A stretch of 64,000 nt of DNA from Fulvivirga ulvae. Lineage in GTDB: Bacteria > Bacteroidota > Bacteroidia > Cytophagales > Cyclobacteriaceae. Positions 7,757-16,551 of the stretch are shown piece by piece. Both the position numbers and the translations under genes were made by a program. The stretch's first letter is position 1. Each line of letters opens with the position of its first letter. The notes under the pieces were generated by a model. That model saw only the letters and a list, made by a program, of their open reading frames with translations, was not told the DNA's origin and searched no databases. The stretch is from assembly GCF_021389975.1 (NCBI RefSeq), contig NZ_CP089981.1, forward strand, positions 1,072,501 to 1,136,500, read 5' to 3'.

Positions 7757-8326
7757 GTGAGAAGAATTATTTCCATCGTAAATCAAAAAGGAGGTACGGG
7801 AAAAAACCGTAACATAGGTTTATTTTCTATTACTATAAGTATACCTCTTGTATGTCTTATTATCAGAAAGAAAACAAAAAATAATGTAGAACGTCAGAAG
7901 GTTCTGTTGCAAATGGAGGTGACTGAGTTAACCAAGGAACTGCTTACCATGAATGAAAATATAAATAAGAAAAATCGGAGAATATCCAAACAGGCTGAAA
8001 AGCCAGAGTTGAACATAACTAAGGACAAGATACTATTAGTCATATCTCACGATCTCAGATGTTCTGAAATGCAGACCCCCGATCTCCTGAATTTGTTCGA
8101 CTCAGCATCTATAACTATCGAGAAGTTCAAATCTTGCATTCCTAATCTCAAAAAAACACTTAAAAACCAGTCCGGTGTGACTTATGAGCTGCTACACTGG
8201 TCAATACGGGGAGGAAGCTTTTTTGTTAAAGGGGCCTCACAGCAAAGGGAGCAAGTTTGTGTTTACCATCCCTCATTGCACGTAAAGTATGGGCACCTAC
8301 AGAAGGCCAATTTAGTCATTGCATAG
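7757..8326 (+). pseudogene. ParA-start / histidine-kinase chimeric relic
   Basis: The GTG-started frame begins MRRIISIVNQKGGTGK, the deviant Walker A start of ParA/Soj ATPases. After 16 residues it changes to a diverged copy of the histidine-kinase region in the next gene: membrane segment, KNNVERQKVLLQMEV coiled coil, NITKDKILLVISHDLR phosphoacceptor region, FKSCIPNLKKT and ELLHWS. From there it jumps to the end of an ATPase domain, RGGSFFVKG. A frame change near 8240 restores a typical HATPase ending, GSKFVFTIPHCT, with a stop at 8283-8285. The ATP-binding core is missing and the whole sensor is absent. It is best read as a deletion remnant of a paralogous kinase joined to a ParA-like start; any product would be a 189-residue non-catalytic protein. 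Confidence 0.75.
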
Positions 8327-8371
8327 GATTACGTTTCAGGTGACATTCGAAATAATTATGTATTTAAAATA

Positions 8372-11300
8372 ATGAATAACACAATTACTAACCTGGGTTT
8401 AGTGGCCCTGAATGCATCGCGGGGATGGATAATATTGAGCATTTTTCTTGTTGCATACATTCCGTTGCAGGGTCAGCATATGTTCGTACGTGATTTTTAC
8501 CAGGATGTTTACAATGCCGGACAAAACTATCAGATAGCCCAAGATGAGTATGGAGTTATTTATTTAGCCAACGGGGATGGGGTACTCATGTATGATGGGG
8601 CTGAATGGAACCTCCTTTATCTTCCCGGCAACCTAGGTGCCACTGCCCTGGCTGTTGATTACAATGACAATATTTATGTAGGGTCCGCACGAGATTTCGG
8701 GTACTATGCTAAGGATGCAAGGGGAATATACCAGTATAAATCACTTATATATAAGCTTGAACCGGAACATCGAAATGTTGGTATGATACACGAAATTAAG
8801 CTATTTAATAACTCTGTCTTGTTTTGTGACGAGCAACATATATATATCTATCAAGGGGAACATTTCAAGGTATTGAATATTAAAACTGACCCTTTTAAAT
8901 CTTTGTTTGTAGTGGGAAACCATCTTTATATATCAAGCCTGGACAACAAATTTTACGAATATACTAAAAAAGGGATCCGGCTGATAAAAAAGGATCCTAG
9001 TATAAGCGTGTGGAGTATAACCCCCTACAAACAAAATAAGGCCATTTTACTTGACAACCAAAACAGGCTTTGGGTGTTTGACACAAATGCTCCCGACGAA
9101 AAACGATGGGAACCTTTTCCTGGGAATTACCGGAACCAATTAGGAAATGAAAAAATCGTTGCCATTAAGTATCTTCAAAATGGTCTGGTAGCACTCTTCA
9201 CCATTCATAATATCATTTTTATAAAAGAAAATGGTGAGATATATAGTGACGTGGCCCCCGATTTTACTGAAGGTTATTATTATCAGGATGCTTTACTGGA
9301 CACCGAACACAACTTATGGGTGGTCAGTCCTCATAAAATATCACATATCAGCACAAGTTCTCCTCTTTTATACATGGACAGTAACGATGGTTTTAAAGGG
9401 CAAATATTATCAATCTTTAAAAAAGGCGATTACGAATATCTTGGTACTGATTGGGGTCTCTATTATCGCAAAGGGAAAACAGCATTTAAGGTATTTCCCG
9501 GAACATATTCAGCAGAAGCATGGGACTTTTATTGCGACGACAATCATACATATGCAGCCAGCAGTTTTGGGATTTTTGAATTGAACGGAGATAATGCAAC
9601 TAAAATCATAAACCACGATTATGCATTTGCATTGTGCGTACTCAAAAAAGACACAAGCGCTTTGCTTATGAGTACAGCATTTGGCACTGGCATGTGGTTG
9701 CTGAAAAAACGTGGAGATACATGGACAAAAACAAAGATAAAGGAGTTCGATAGAGGTATAGACTACATGTATGAAGATTCTGAACAGAATATATGGGCCA
9801 GTAATCTTCACAAAGGCATTTGGAAACTCCGCTTAAACTCTCAGAAGGACTCTGTAGTTGAACAGGAATTTTATGATGAGCATGGAGGACTACCATCCAA
9901 TCTCAATAACAGGTTATATAAATTAAACAGCGGAGAAATTGTAGTAAGTACAACTAATGGCATATACAGCTACAGTAAAGACAGCAATCGTTTCATAACC
10001 GAAGATATTATAAACCAGCCATTTGAGGAAAGCGTATGTATTTACGCTGTGGAGGAGAGCACCGAGGGCGATATTTACTTTTGGGGCTCCATCTCACCTG
10101 AAGAAGCAACCGCCGGCATACTAAAAAAACAACCTAACGGGCAATATTATCTACCAACAACACCTTTTAAGAAAATAGCTGAAAAAACCCGCAAGAACAG
10201 TGTAGGTGTAAAAGCACCAATATTCATAGTCAGCCAAGAAGAGATATGGATTGGTAGCAAAAACAGGCTGATTACTTACAATGCTGAACAGGAGACATAT
10301 TACGATCAACCTATTCACTTACGCATCCGGAAAGTATGGGACAAAGACTCTCTGGTATACTCCTATGGACAAAAGGGTAGGGATATTAATATTCCCTACA
10401 GCAGAAACAATCTACATTTCGAATTCACAAGTACCTTTCATGAAAGTGCCGAGGAAAATACATATCAATACAAGTTAGCTGGTTTTGAAGATACCTGGTC
10501 CGCCTGGAGCCACTCAACAAAAACCAACTTTACTAATCTTCCCGAAGGTAAGTATGCATTTACAGTCAGGACAAAGAATATTTATGGAAACATAAGCAAG
10601 CCTGTTCAATTTAAATTCTATATCAACGCTCCATGGTACAGAACCTATTGGGCCTATATCAGTTATTTCCTCCTGATCACACTGCTCGTTTGCATAGTAG
10701 TCCGGGCAAAAACCAAAAAGGTCGAACGGCAAAAAATGCTGTTGGAAAAAGAGGTAAAGAAAAAAACTGGTGAGTTACTGGCCATGAATGAGCATATATA
10801 CAAAAATAATATCGAGATAGCCAGGCAAGCAGAAGAACTTAAAGAACTGAATTTCACCAAAGACAAGATATTCTCCGTCATATCCCACGATCTAAGAGGC
10901 TCCGTCAAACAGATTCCTGAACTTTTGAATTTGTTTGACTCGGGCTATATCACCCATGATGAGTTTAAATCCTGTATTCCCGCTCTTAAAGAGGCCTCTA
11001 AAAACTTATCCAGTCTGACCGATAATTTATTGCATTGGGCCAAAAGCCAGATGAAAGGGATAGAAGTAAGTAAATCACACTTCAGGCTGATCGATATTGT
11101 GGAAGAAACCATTCGGCTAACAGTGAGTCAGGCTGAGAAGAAAAAATTACAACTGATATGTACGGTTGACAATGAGCTCAAGGTATTTGCAGATAAAGAC
11201 CTGATAAGGTTATTGCTTCGAAATCTGATTGGAAATGCCGTGAAATTCACTCCGGAGAAAGGAAAAATCACAATAAGCTCTCAGGTTATAGGACATTTAG

Positions 11301-11539
11301 TTCATATATCAGTAACTGATACCGGGGTTGGCCTGTCCAGCGAAGATATTAATAAAATACTTAGTAAAGAGTTCTTCTCAAAACATGGCACTAGCGGAGA
11401 AAGAGGCTCGGGTATTGGCCTTATGCTCTGCAGGGAGTTTACAGAGCTGCATGGAGGAAGCCTTACAATAGAAGGAATACAGGGCAAAGGAAGTACATTT
11501 ACCTTTACCATACTGTACCAGCCCGAAAGTACTTTATAA
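8372..11539 (+). CDS. Propeller-sensor histidine kinase
   Basis: 1055 residues. An N-terminal signal anchor is followed by a large periplasmic two-component-regulator propeller (repeats such as YLANGDGVLMYDG, NIYVGSARDFGYY and NIWASNLHKGIWKL, residues 40-640), a Y_Y_Y domain (EFTSTFHESAEENTYQYKLAGFEDTWS, near 690-750) and a membrane helix (about 759-782). The cytoplasmic part has a coiled coil, HisKA with His839 (FSVISHDLRGS), and HATPase_c with the N box LLLRNLIGNAVKFTPEKG, G1 DTGVGLS and G2 GERGSGIGLMLC. No receiver or AraC domain is fused and no regulator gene is adjacent, so its partner is elsewhere. It precedes a TonB receptor gene by about 250 bases, which suggests control of an uptake function (inference). 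Confidence 0.9.
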   Translation: MNNTITNLGLVALNASRGWIILSIFLVAYIPLQGQHMFVRDFYQDVYNAGQNYQIAQDEYGVIYLANGDGVLMYDGAEWNLLYLPGNLGATALAVDYNDNIYVGSARDFGYYAKDARGIYQYKSLIYKLEPEHRNVGMIHEIKLFNNSVLFCDEQHIYIYQGEHFKVLNIKTDPFKSLFVVGNHLYISSLDNKFYEYTKKGIRLIKKDPSISVWSITPYKQNKAILLDNQNRLWVFDTNAPDEKRWEPFPGNYRNQLGNEKIVAIKYLQNGLVALFTIHNIIFIKENGEIYSDVAPDFTEGYYYQDALLDTEHNLWVVSPHKISHISTSSPLLYMDSNDGFKGQILSIFKKGDYEYLGTDWGLYYRKGKTAFKVFPGTYSAEAWDFYCDDNHTYAASSFGIFELNGDNATKIINHDYAFALCVLKKDTSALLMSTAFGTGMWLLKKRGDTWTKTKIKEFDRGIDYMYEDSEQNIWASNLHKGIWKLRLNSQKDSVVEQEFYDEHGGLPSNLNNRLYKLNSGEIVVSTTNGIYSYSKDSNRFITEDIINQPFEESVCIYAVEESTEGDIYFWGSISPEEATAGILKKQPNGQYYLPTTPFKKIAEKTRKNSVGVKAPIFIVSQEEIWIGSKNRLITYNAEQETYYDQPIHLRIRKVWDKDSLVYSYGQKGRDINIPYSRNNLHFEFTSTFHESAEENTYQYKLAGFEDTWSAWSHSTKTNFTNLPEGKYAFTVRTKNIYGNISKPVQFKFYINAPWYRTYWAYISYFLLITLLVCIVVRAKTKKVERQKMLLEKEVKKKTGELLAMNEHIYKNNIEIARQAEELKELNFTKDKIFSVISHDLRGSVKQIPELLNLFDSGYITHDEFKSCIPALKEASKNLSSLTDNLLHWAKSQMKGIEVSKSHFRLIDIVEETIRLTVSQAEKKKLQLICTVDNELKVFADKDLIRLLLRNLIGNAVKFTPEKGKITISSQVIGHLVHISVTDTGVGLSSEDINKILSKEFFSKHGTSGERGSGIGLMLCREFTELHGGSLTIEGIQGKGSTFTFTILYQPESTL

Positions 11540-11785
11540 TACGACAACGCAAGCTCTCCAAGGTAAGTCAGACTTCCGCTACATATATGCAAGCTATGCT
11601 TATTAACATCCAACCTGAACGATAAGCAGCACATTATCAATATTAGGTACACCATTTTGTCTACCTAATTACCCCCCTTTTTGTCACCCCACCACATCAT
11701 AAAAGAAGAGTCAAGAGACTTAAGATTGCAGATTGATTAATTCTGATCAACAGACAGATGGATACATTTTAAACATTAAAAAAAT

Positions 11786-11836
11786 ATGAGACTTCTTTTA
11801 TTATCGCTACTAATTTCAGTATGCACAGGAACTTGA
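11786..11836 (+). other. Out-of-frame signal peptide of the TonB receptor
   Basis: ATG at 11786 starts MRLLLLSLLISVCTGT and then meets TGA at 11834-11836. This is a typical signal-peptide core. The receptor frame, read upstream of its internal ATG, gives YAQELDPYEMTIEEL, which looks like a cleavage site and mature start. A one-base insertion (or two-base loss) near 11819 would join the two. Confidence 0.7.
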
Positions 11837-11846
11837 TCCGTATGAG

Positions 11847-13922
11847 ATGACTATTGAAGAGTTGATGCAGATTGAAATATATTCTGTTACAAAAAAAGCA
11901 GAATCACTTTTCGATACGCCTTTATCCAGCTCTACACTCACCGCGGATGAAATAATTAATTCGGGAGCAACCAGCATTCCCGAAGCTCTCAGGCTGATCC
12001 CTGGATTAATTGTAAGAGAGCAGGCCAACGGCACGTATGATGTACACCTGAGAGGATTTGACAACCTGACAAGGTACAGCAGGGGGGCAGATGCTGCAAA
12101 TTACATCACACTTATCATGATAGACGACCGGCCGATTTTCAATAATAATCAGGGCGGAGTGTATTGGGAGACTATCCCTATAAGCCTGATCGATATTGAT
12201 AGAATCGAGGTTATACGAGGGCCTGCTGCACCTTTATACGGACCAAATGCAGTGGCTGGTGTAATCAATATCATTACAAAAGAATTAAAAAAAGACGGGC
12301 TTACGCTAAATGCCGATGTCAGGGCAGGTATGCCCAATACCCACATAGGCGGCATAGGAGCCGGGTATAAATTTAATGATAAAATCAGCACATATGTATC
12401 GGGAAATTATGAAGTTCGAGACAGACATGATGATTTGTACTTTGAATATGCTTCAGACTCCTACAAGCCTATTAACGAATTGATTTCAGTTGATGGATTG
12501 CAACAATCCGTGCCTCAAGAATTTATCACTGATTATAAAAGATCTGTCGACAAAAAAGGAGCCAATCTTTTCCTGGACTATCATCCTGTTGATGACCTAA
12601 ATATTGAGCTACAGGCCGGGCTGCAAAAGTCTCAGGTTCAAAAAGTATACATTACCAATGACTGGTCTCCGCTTTCCACTTCTGAGAATGAAACAAAGTA
12701 TATAAACCTCAGTACAACCAAAGGTAATCTTAAAGGGAGAGTGTCCTATGTAAATGGAATGGACCATTTCAACAAAGGCATGCAATTCCCTCTGCTTAAA
12801 TATGACCATGAAACCCTAAACGCGTCCGTTGAATATGACTGGAGCCTGACAGATGACTTGTCCGTAAGGCCGGGTGCTTTTTATCAGTCAGCCACCTACA
12901 GCGATAAAGATTATGTGTCACCTCAATCCGGGATCATAGGCATTCTAAATGCAAAACGAACAATAACAAATTCAGCCCTTTCACTAACCGCTGATTATAA
13001 CCTGACTGAATCTTTAAGACTGGTCGGTGGAGTTCGCCTTGATGAATTTTCATCGCCCAATGACATTTACATGTCCTATCAAATATCAGGCACATACCAC
13101 CTCAATAAAAACAATATTGTGAGAGCTGTATATTCAAAATCCAGCAGCGGCTCTTTTATAGGCTCTAACTATGCAAATATATATGCAGAAGTGCCGATTC
13201 CCGGAATACAGGGAGCAGAAGCATTGATCAGCTATTCCGGCAATAAAGACCTGAAGTTATTTCAAATAAATATGCTGGAACTTGGCTTCCGTTCAAAAAT
13301 CAAGAGTAACCTGGAGCTTGATATTGAAATTTTCAGACAAATCGGGAAAGACATGTATTTCCTTCTTCAGGACAGGGCGCCGGAACCTTACATAGCAGAA
13401 ATATCTCAGTATTTTTACTTTGAGAATATAGATACAAAGGCTATTCAAAATGGCATCACACTATCCGCTAATTATGTTGCCAGTAGCAAGCTCCATATCA
13501 AGCCATTTGTTACCTGGCAAAATACAGAAGTAGAGAATACTCCTACGGGGTTCAACACTGAAGCGGTGGACCCGGTCAACAACATTAACACTACCGTAAC
13601 AGTTACCAATGACCAAACACCATCCCTGTTTGGAGGTATATATATTAATTACAAGCCTGTTAAGCAACTTAACGTTAACCTCAATCCTTATTATATGAGC
13701 AGCCAGCATCAGTACAGTTTTTACAGCCAGATAAACCCTGCCACCAGGTCAGGGGAAATAGACAGTAAACTTATCCTGAATGCAAAAGTCTCGTACGATG
13801 TTACAAAAAACATTAATGTATATGTGAACGCCAGAAATGCATTTAACGACCAAAGCCGTGAGTTTATGGGAGCTGATGGAAATGGTACTGTCCTGTTGGG
13901 TGGGTTGAGAGTATCCTTATAG
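11847..13922 (+). CDS. TonB-dependent outer-membrane receptor (signal peptide frameshifted)
   Basis: 691 residues from the first in-frame ATG (MTIEELMQIEIYSVTKKAESLF). The plug domain is clear (TLTADEIINSGATSIPEALRLIPGLIV, VHLRGFDN, IDRIEVIRGPAAPLYGPNAVAGVINIIT), followed by a 22-strand-type barrel ending GTVLLGGLRVSL. Receptors with this TIEELMQIE start usually import vitamins, metal complexes or small organic ligands; the ligand cannot be named. As it stands the frame lacks a signal peptide, because this is encoded in another frame at 11786. Either the gene is inactive or the reference has an indel error. It may be linked to the upstream histidine kinase. Confidence 0.85.
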   Translation: MTIEELMQIEIYSVTKKAESLFDTPLSSSTLTADEIINSGATSIPEALRLIPGLIVREQANGTYDVHLRGFDNLTRYSRGADAANYITLIMIDDRPIFNNNQGGVYWETIPISLIDIDRIEVIRGPAAPLYGPNAVAGVINIITKELKKDGLTLNADVRAGMPNTHIGGIGAGYKFNDKISTYVSGNYEVRDRHDDLYFEYASDSYKPINELISVDGLQQSVPQEFITDYKRSVDKKGANLFLDYHPVDDLNIELQAGLQKSQVQKVYITNDWSPLSTSENETKYINLSTTKGNLKGRVSYVNGMDHFNKGMQFPLLKYDHETLNASVEYDWSLTDDLSVRPGAFYQSATYSDKDYVSPQSGIIGILNAKRTITNSALSLTADYNLTESLRLVGGVRLDEFSSPNDIYMSYQISGTYHLNKNNIVRAVYSKSSSGSFIGSNYANIYAEVPIPGIQGAEALISYSGNKDLKLFQINMLELGFRSKIKSNLELDIEIFRQIGKDMYFLLQDRAPEPYIAEISQYFYFENIDTKAIQNGITLSANYVASSKLHIKPFVTWQNTEVENTPTGFNTEAVDPVNNINTTVTVTNDQTPSLFGGIYINYKPVKQLNVNLNPYYMSSQHQYSFYSQINPATRSGEIDSKLILNAKVSYDVTKNINVYVNARNAFNDQSREFMGADGNGTVLLGGLRVSL

Positions 13923-13959
13923 TGAATGGCCTATAAATAATAGTTTTACAATACAACAT

Positions 13960-13994
13960 GATACAGAAGGGGACCAAAAATCTTCTTCTGTATC
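13960..13994. terminator. Hairpin between convergent TonB receptor and comM-like genes
   Basis: Perfect 10-bp stem, GATACAGAAG (13960-13969) with CTTCTGTATC (13985-13994). There is no strong T-run on either side, but the position between convergent stops fits a shared terminator. Confidence 0.55.
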
Positions 13995-14001
13995 TGATTT
14001 A

Positions 14002-15540
14002 TCAGCCTGCCCAGCCTTCCCGGTCCAGGCTTCTGTATTGAATGGCTTCGGCCAGATGTTCAATTTTAATTTCGTCAGAACCTGCCAGGTCTGCAATAGT
14101 TCTGGATACTTTTAATATCCTGTCATATGCACGCGCTGAAAGGCCCAACCTTTCCATGGCAGTCTTTAGCAATGTTTTACCGGCTTCATTGATTTCGCAT
14201 ACATCCTTTACCATCTGCGACGGCATCATAGCGTTGGAGTGGATTGTAGCATTATCTTTAAAGCGACCGGCCTGGGTTTCCCTTGCCCGGATCACACGCT
14301 CTCTTATTTCAGTGCTACTTTCGGTCTTTCTGTTTGCTGTCATTTCATCAAACGATACAGGAGTAACTTCCACATGGAGGTCTATTCTGTCCAGTAGTGG
14401 TCCGCTCACTTTACTCAGGTATCTCTGTACTACGCCGGGAGCACACACGCATTCTTTTTCAGGATGATTGTAATACCCGCAAGGGCACGGATTCATGCTG
14501 GCTATGAGCATAAAGTTAGCCGGATAGTCCAATGATATTTTAGCCCGGGAGATGGTTACTTTCCTTTCCTCCATCGGCTGGCGCATCACCTCAAGTACTG
14601 TCCTTTTAAACTCAGGAAGTTCATCTAAAAACAATACCCCATTATGCGACAAAGATATTTCACCGGGCTGAGGATTACCTCCTCCACCCACCAAAGCCAC
14701 ATCGCTGATGGTATGATGGGGGGAACGATAAGGGCGTGTTGAGATCAAAGATGAATTTGAGCCCATTTTACCTGCCACCGAATGTATTTTTGTGGTTTCC
14801 AGAGCCTCGTGAAGCGATAATGGAGGCAAGATTGAAGAAAGTCTCTTGGCAAGCATCGTTTTTCCTGCTCCAGGAGGGCCAATCATGATAACATTATGCC
14901 CACCCGCAGCGGCTATTTCCAAAGCTCTTTTTATATTTTCCTGGCCCTGGACATCTTTGAAGTCGACATCATAATTATTAAGTTCGGCCATAAAAACATC
15001 CCTGGTATCTACTTCCAGAGGCTCTATTTGCATTTTTCCCTCAAAAAACTCAACGGCTTCATTGATGTTGCTGACACCAATAACATCAATATCATTTACA
15101 ATGGCTGCCTCCTGAGCATTCTCTTTTGGCAGCACCAGCCCCTTGTATTTATTTTTCCTGGCTTCTATGGCTATGGGCAACACCCCTTTTATAGGGCGCA
15201 GAGTACCATCCAATGAAAGCTCTCCCATGATCATGTATTGATCAAGTAATTCTGCGGTTATCTGACCGGAAGCCTTTAAAATGCATAGCCCGATGGGCAG
15301 GTCATAGGCACTTCCCTCCTTCCGTATGTCAGCCGGCGCGAGGTTTACCACTACCTTAATCCGCGGCATTCTAAAACCATAGTTTTTTATGGCTGACTCC
15401 ACCCGGTGCTCACTTTCCTTGACAGCGCTATCGGGCAAGCCACTCATATGAAACCTGGTACCTTTCCCTACATTAACTTCAATAGTAATTACCTTGGCAT
15501 CTACACCGTAAACAGCGGCCCCAAAAGTTTTTGCCAGCAT
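14002..15540 (-). CDS. comM: YifB/ComM family Mg-chelatase-like AAA+ ATPase
   Basis: 512 residues. The N-terminal Lon-like/ChlI domain (GKGTRFHMSGLPDSAVKESEHRVESAI, residues 27-53) is followed by the AAA+ core with Walker A IMIGPPGAGKTMLAKRL (near 218-234), Walker B GVLFLDELPEF, a Cys-rich loop MNPCPCGYYNHPEKECVC, and a C-terminal Mg_chelatase helical domain ending QYRSLDREGW. ComM is a hexameric helicase that promotes branch migration during natural transformation. The family is widespread, including in species not known to be competent. It follows the gmhA-like gene by one base, so the two are likely co-transcribed although functionally unrelated. Confidence 0.95.
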   Translation of the reverse strand: MLAKTFGAAVYGVDAKVITIEVNVGKGTRFHMSGLPDSAVKESEHRVESAIKNYGFRMPRIKVVVNLAPADIRKEGSAYDLPIGLCILKASGQITAELLDQYMIMGELSLDGTLRPIKGVLPIAIEARKNKYKGLVLPKENAQEAAIVNDIDVIGVSNINEAVEFFEGKMQIEPLEVDTRDVFMAELNNYDVDFKDVQGQENIKRALEIAAAGGHNVIMIGPPGAGKTMLAKRLSSILPPLSLHEALETTKIHSVAGKMGSNSSLISTRPYRSPHHTISDVALVGGGGNPQPGEISLSHNGVLFLDELPEFKRTVLEVMRQPMEERKVTISRAKISLDYPANFMLIASMNPCPCGYYNHPEKECVCAPGVVQRYLSKVSGPLLDRIDLHVEVTPVSFDEMTANRKTESSTEIRERVIRARETQAGRFKDNATIHSNAMMPSQMVKDVCEINEAGKTLLKTAMERLGLSARAYDRILKVSRTIADLAGSDEIKIEHLAEAIQYRSLDREGWAG

Positions 15541-15541
15541 T

Positions 15542-16120
15542 CTATAAATAAGATTTTTCTATCAATAAAATAATTATGTGTATAACTTTGATGTGAATTT
15601 CCTGGATACGATCCGCATAACCAAAGTGGGGCACTCTGATCTCAACATCGGCCAGCTCGGCCAGCTCTCCGCCACCGTTACCTGTAAGTGCTACTACTTT
15701 GGCACCTTTCTTTTTGGCTACCTTGGCAGCCTCTAATACATTTTTAGATTTTCCACTGGTACTGATAGCCAGCAAAACATCATTTTCTCCGGCAAACGCT
15801 TCCGTAAACCGGGAAAAAACCCTTTCGAAGCCATAATCATTACCAACACATGACATGTAACTCGGATCTGATATGGCAACAGCGGGAAGTGGGACCCGTT
15901 CATCCCTGAACCTCCCTGTAAGCTCCTCCGCAAAATGCATCGCATCACAATGAGAGCCTCCGTTACCACAGGAAATGGCCTTACCGCCATTTTTAAAAGC
16001 AGTAACGAAAAGTTCAACGGCAGCAGTGATTTGCTTTAAACTATTGGGGTCTGTTAAAAATTTATCAAGTACATCAGAAGCCTGAAGGAGCTCCTGCTTT
16101 ATCAACTTGTAGTTATCCAT
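15542..16120 (-). CDS. gmhA: D-sedoheptulose-7-phosphate isomerase (GmhA-type SIS domain)
   Basis: 192 residues, the usual GmhA length. The SIS fold is seen in SCGNGGSHCDAMHFAEELTG (near residue 50), the Ser/Thr phosphosugar loop AISTSGKSKNV (near 117), and the C-terminal helix HFGYADRIQEIHIKVIH carrying the Glu/His residues that take part in the aldo-keto isomerisation. The enzyme makes D-glycero-D-manno-heptose 7-phosphate for the lipopolysaccharide core or other surface heptose. It is part of a leftward run downstream of an MsbA-like exporter gene, an arrangement that suits envelope glycolipid supply. Confidence 0.9.
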   Translation of the reverse strand: MDNYKLIKQELLQASDVLDKFLTDPNSLKQITAAVELFVTAFKNGGKAISCGNGGSHCDAMHFAEELTGRFRDERVPLPAVAISDPSYMSCVGNDYGFERVFSRFTEAFAGENDVLLAISTSGKSKNVLEAAKVAKKKGAKVVALTGNGGGELAELADVEIRVPHFGYADRIQEIHIKVIHIIILLIEKSYL

Positions 16121-16129
16121 GCTAAAAAG

Positions 16130-16477
16130 TTATTCCTGATCTTCTTTCTGTTCTTTCTGTTTCAGTTCTGCAGGAGCAGTAGAGGATTTTGTTGCCTCTT
16201 GCAAATCAAACATCTTGGCTTTTAATGAATTGATCTCGTGTTCAAGCTTCTCCCTTTCCTTTTTATGATTCCTGACTTCCATCGAAATCAAAACAATATC
16301 TATAAAAAACAGAATAAGGCCAGCTATAGCCACATAGATCATGAGGTCCATTCTTTCACGAAGCTTTAAAAGGAATTCAAAATCTTCGGACTTATAATTC
16401 ACATAAATAGACACCAACAAAAGGCCGATATGGAACAGGAAATAGATAATATAAAAAATGGACCTTGGTTTTCTCAT
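16130..16477 (-). CDS. Small membrane protein with C-terminal coiled coil
   Basis: 115 residues: two hydrophobic segments (residues 8-27 and 46-66) and then a charged coiled coil (VRNHKKEREKLEHEINSLKAKM), ending in a Lys/Glu/Gln tail. The protein has no known domain that I can name. It ends nine bases before gmhA and probably belongs to the same transcript. The architecture suggests a bitopic or hairpin membrane anchor for a cytoplasmic partner, but the role is unknown. Confidence 0.7.
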   Translation of the reverse strand: MRKPRSIFYIIYFLFHIGLLLVSIYVNYKSEDFEFLLKLRERMDLMIYVAIAGLILFFIDIVLISMEVRNHKKEREKLEHEINSLKAKMFDLQEATKSSTAPAELKQKEQKEDQE

Positions 16478-16551
16478 AAAACTCTTCTTTTAGACAACTG
16501 GCAATATAATATGAAGCATGAATTCATTATAATTAAAAGTAAGAAAATTTA

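Noticed and set aside
7440..11670. 14-base inverted match AATTAGGTAGACAA at 7440-7453 and 11657-11670 flanking the kinase locus, as possible ends of a mobile element
   Set aside because: Several 14-base matches are expected by chance in 64 kb; there is no transposase and no target duplication.
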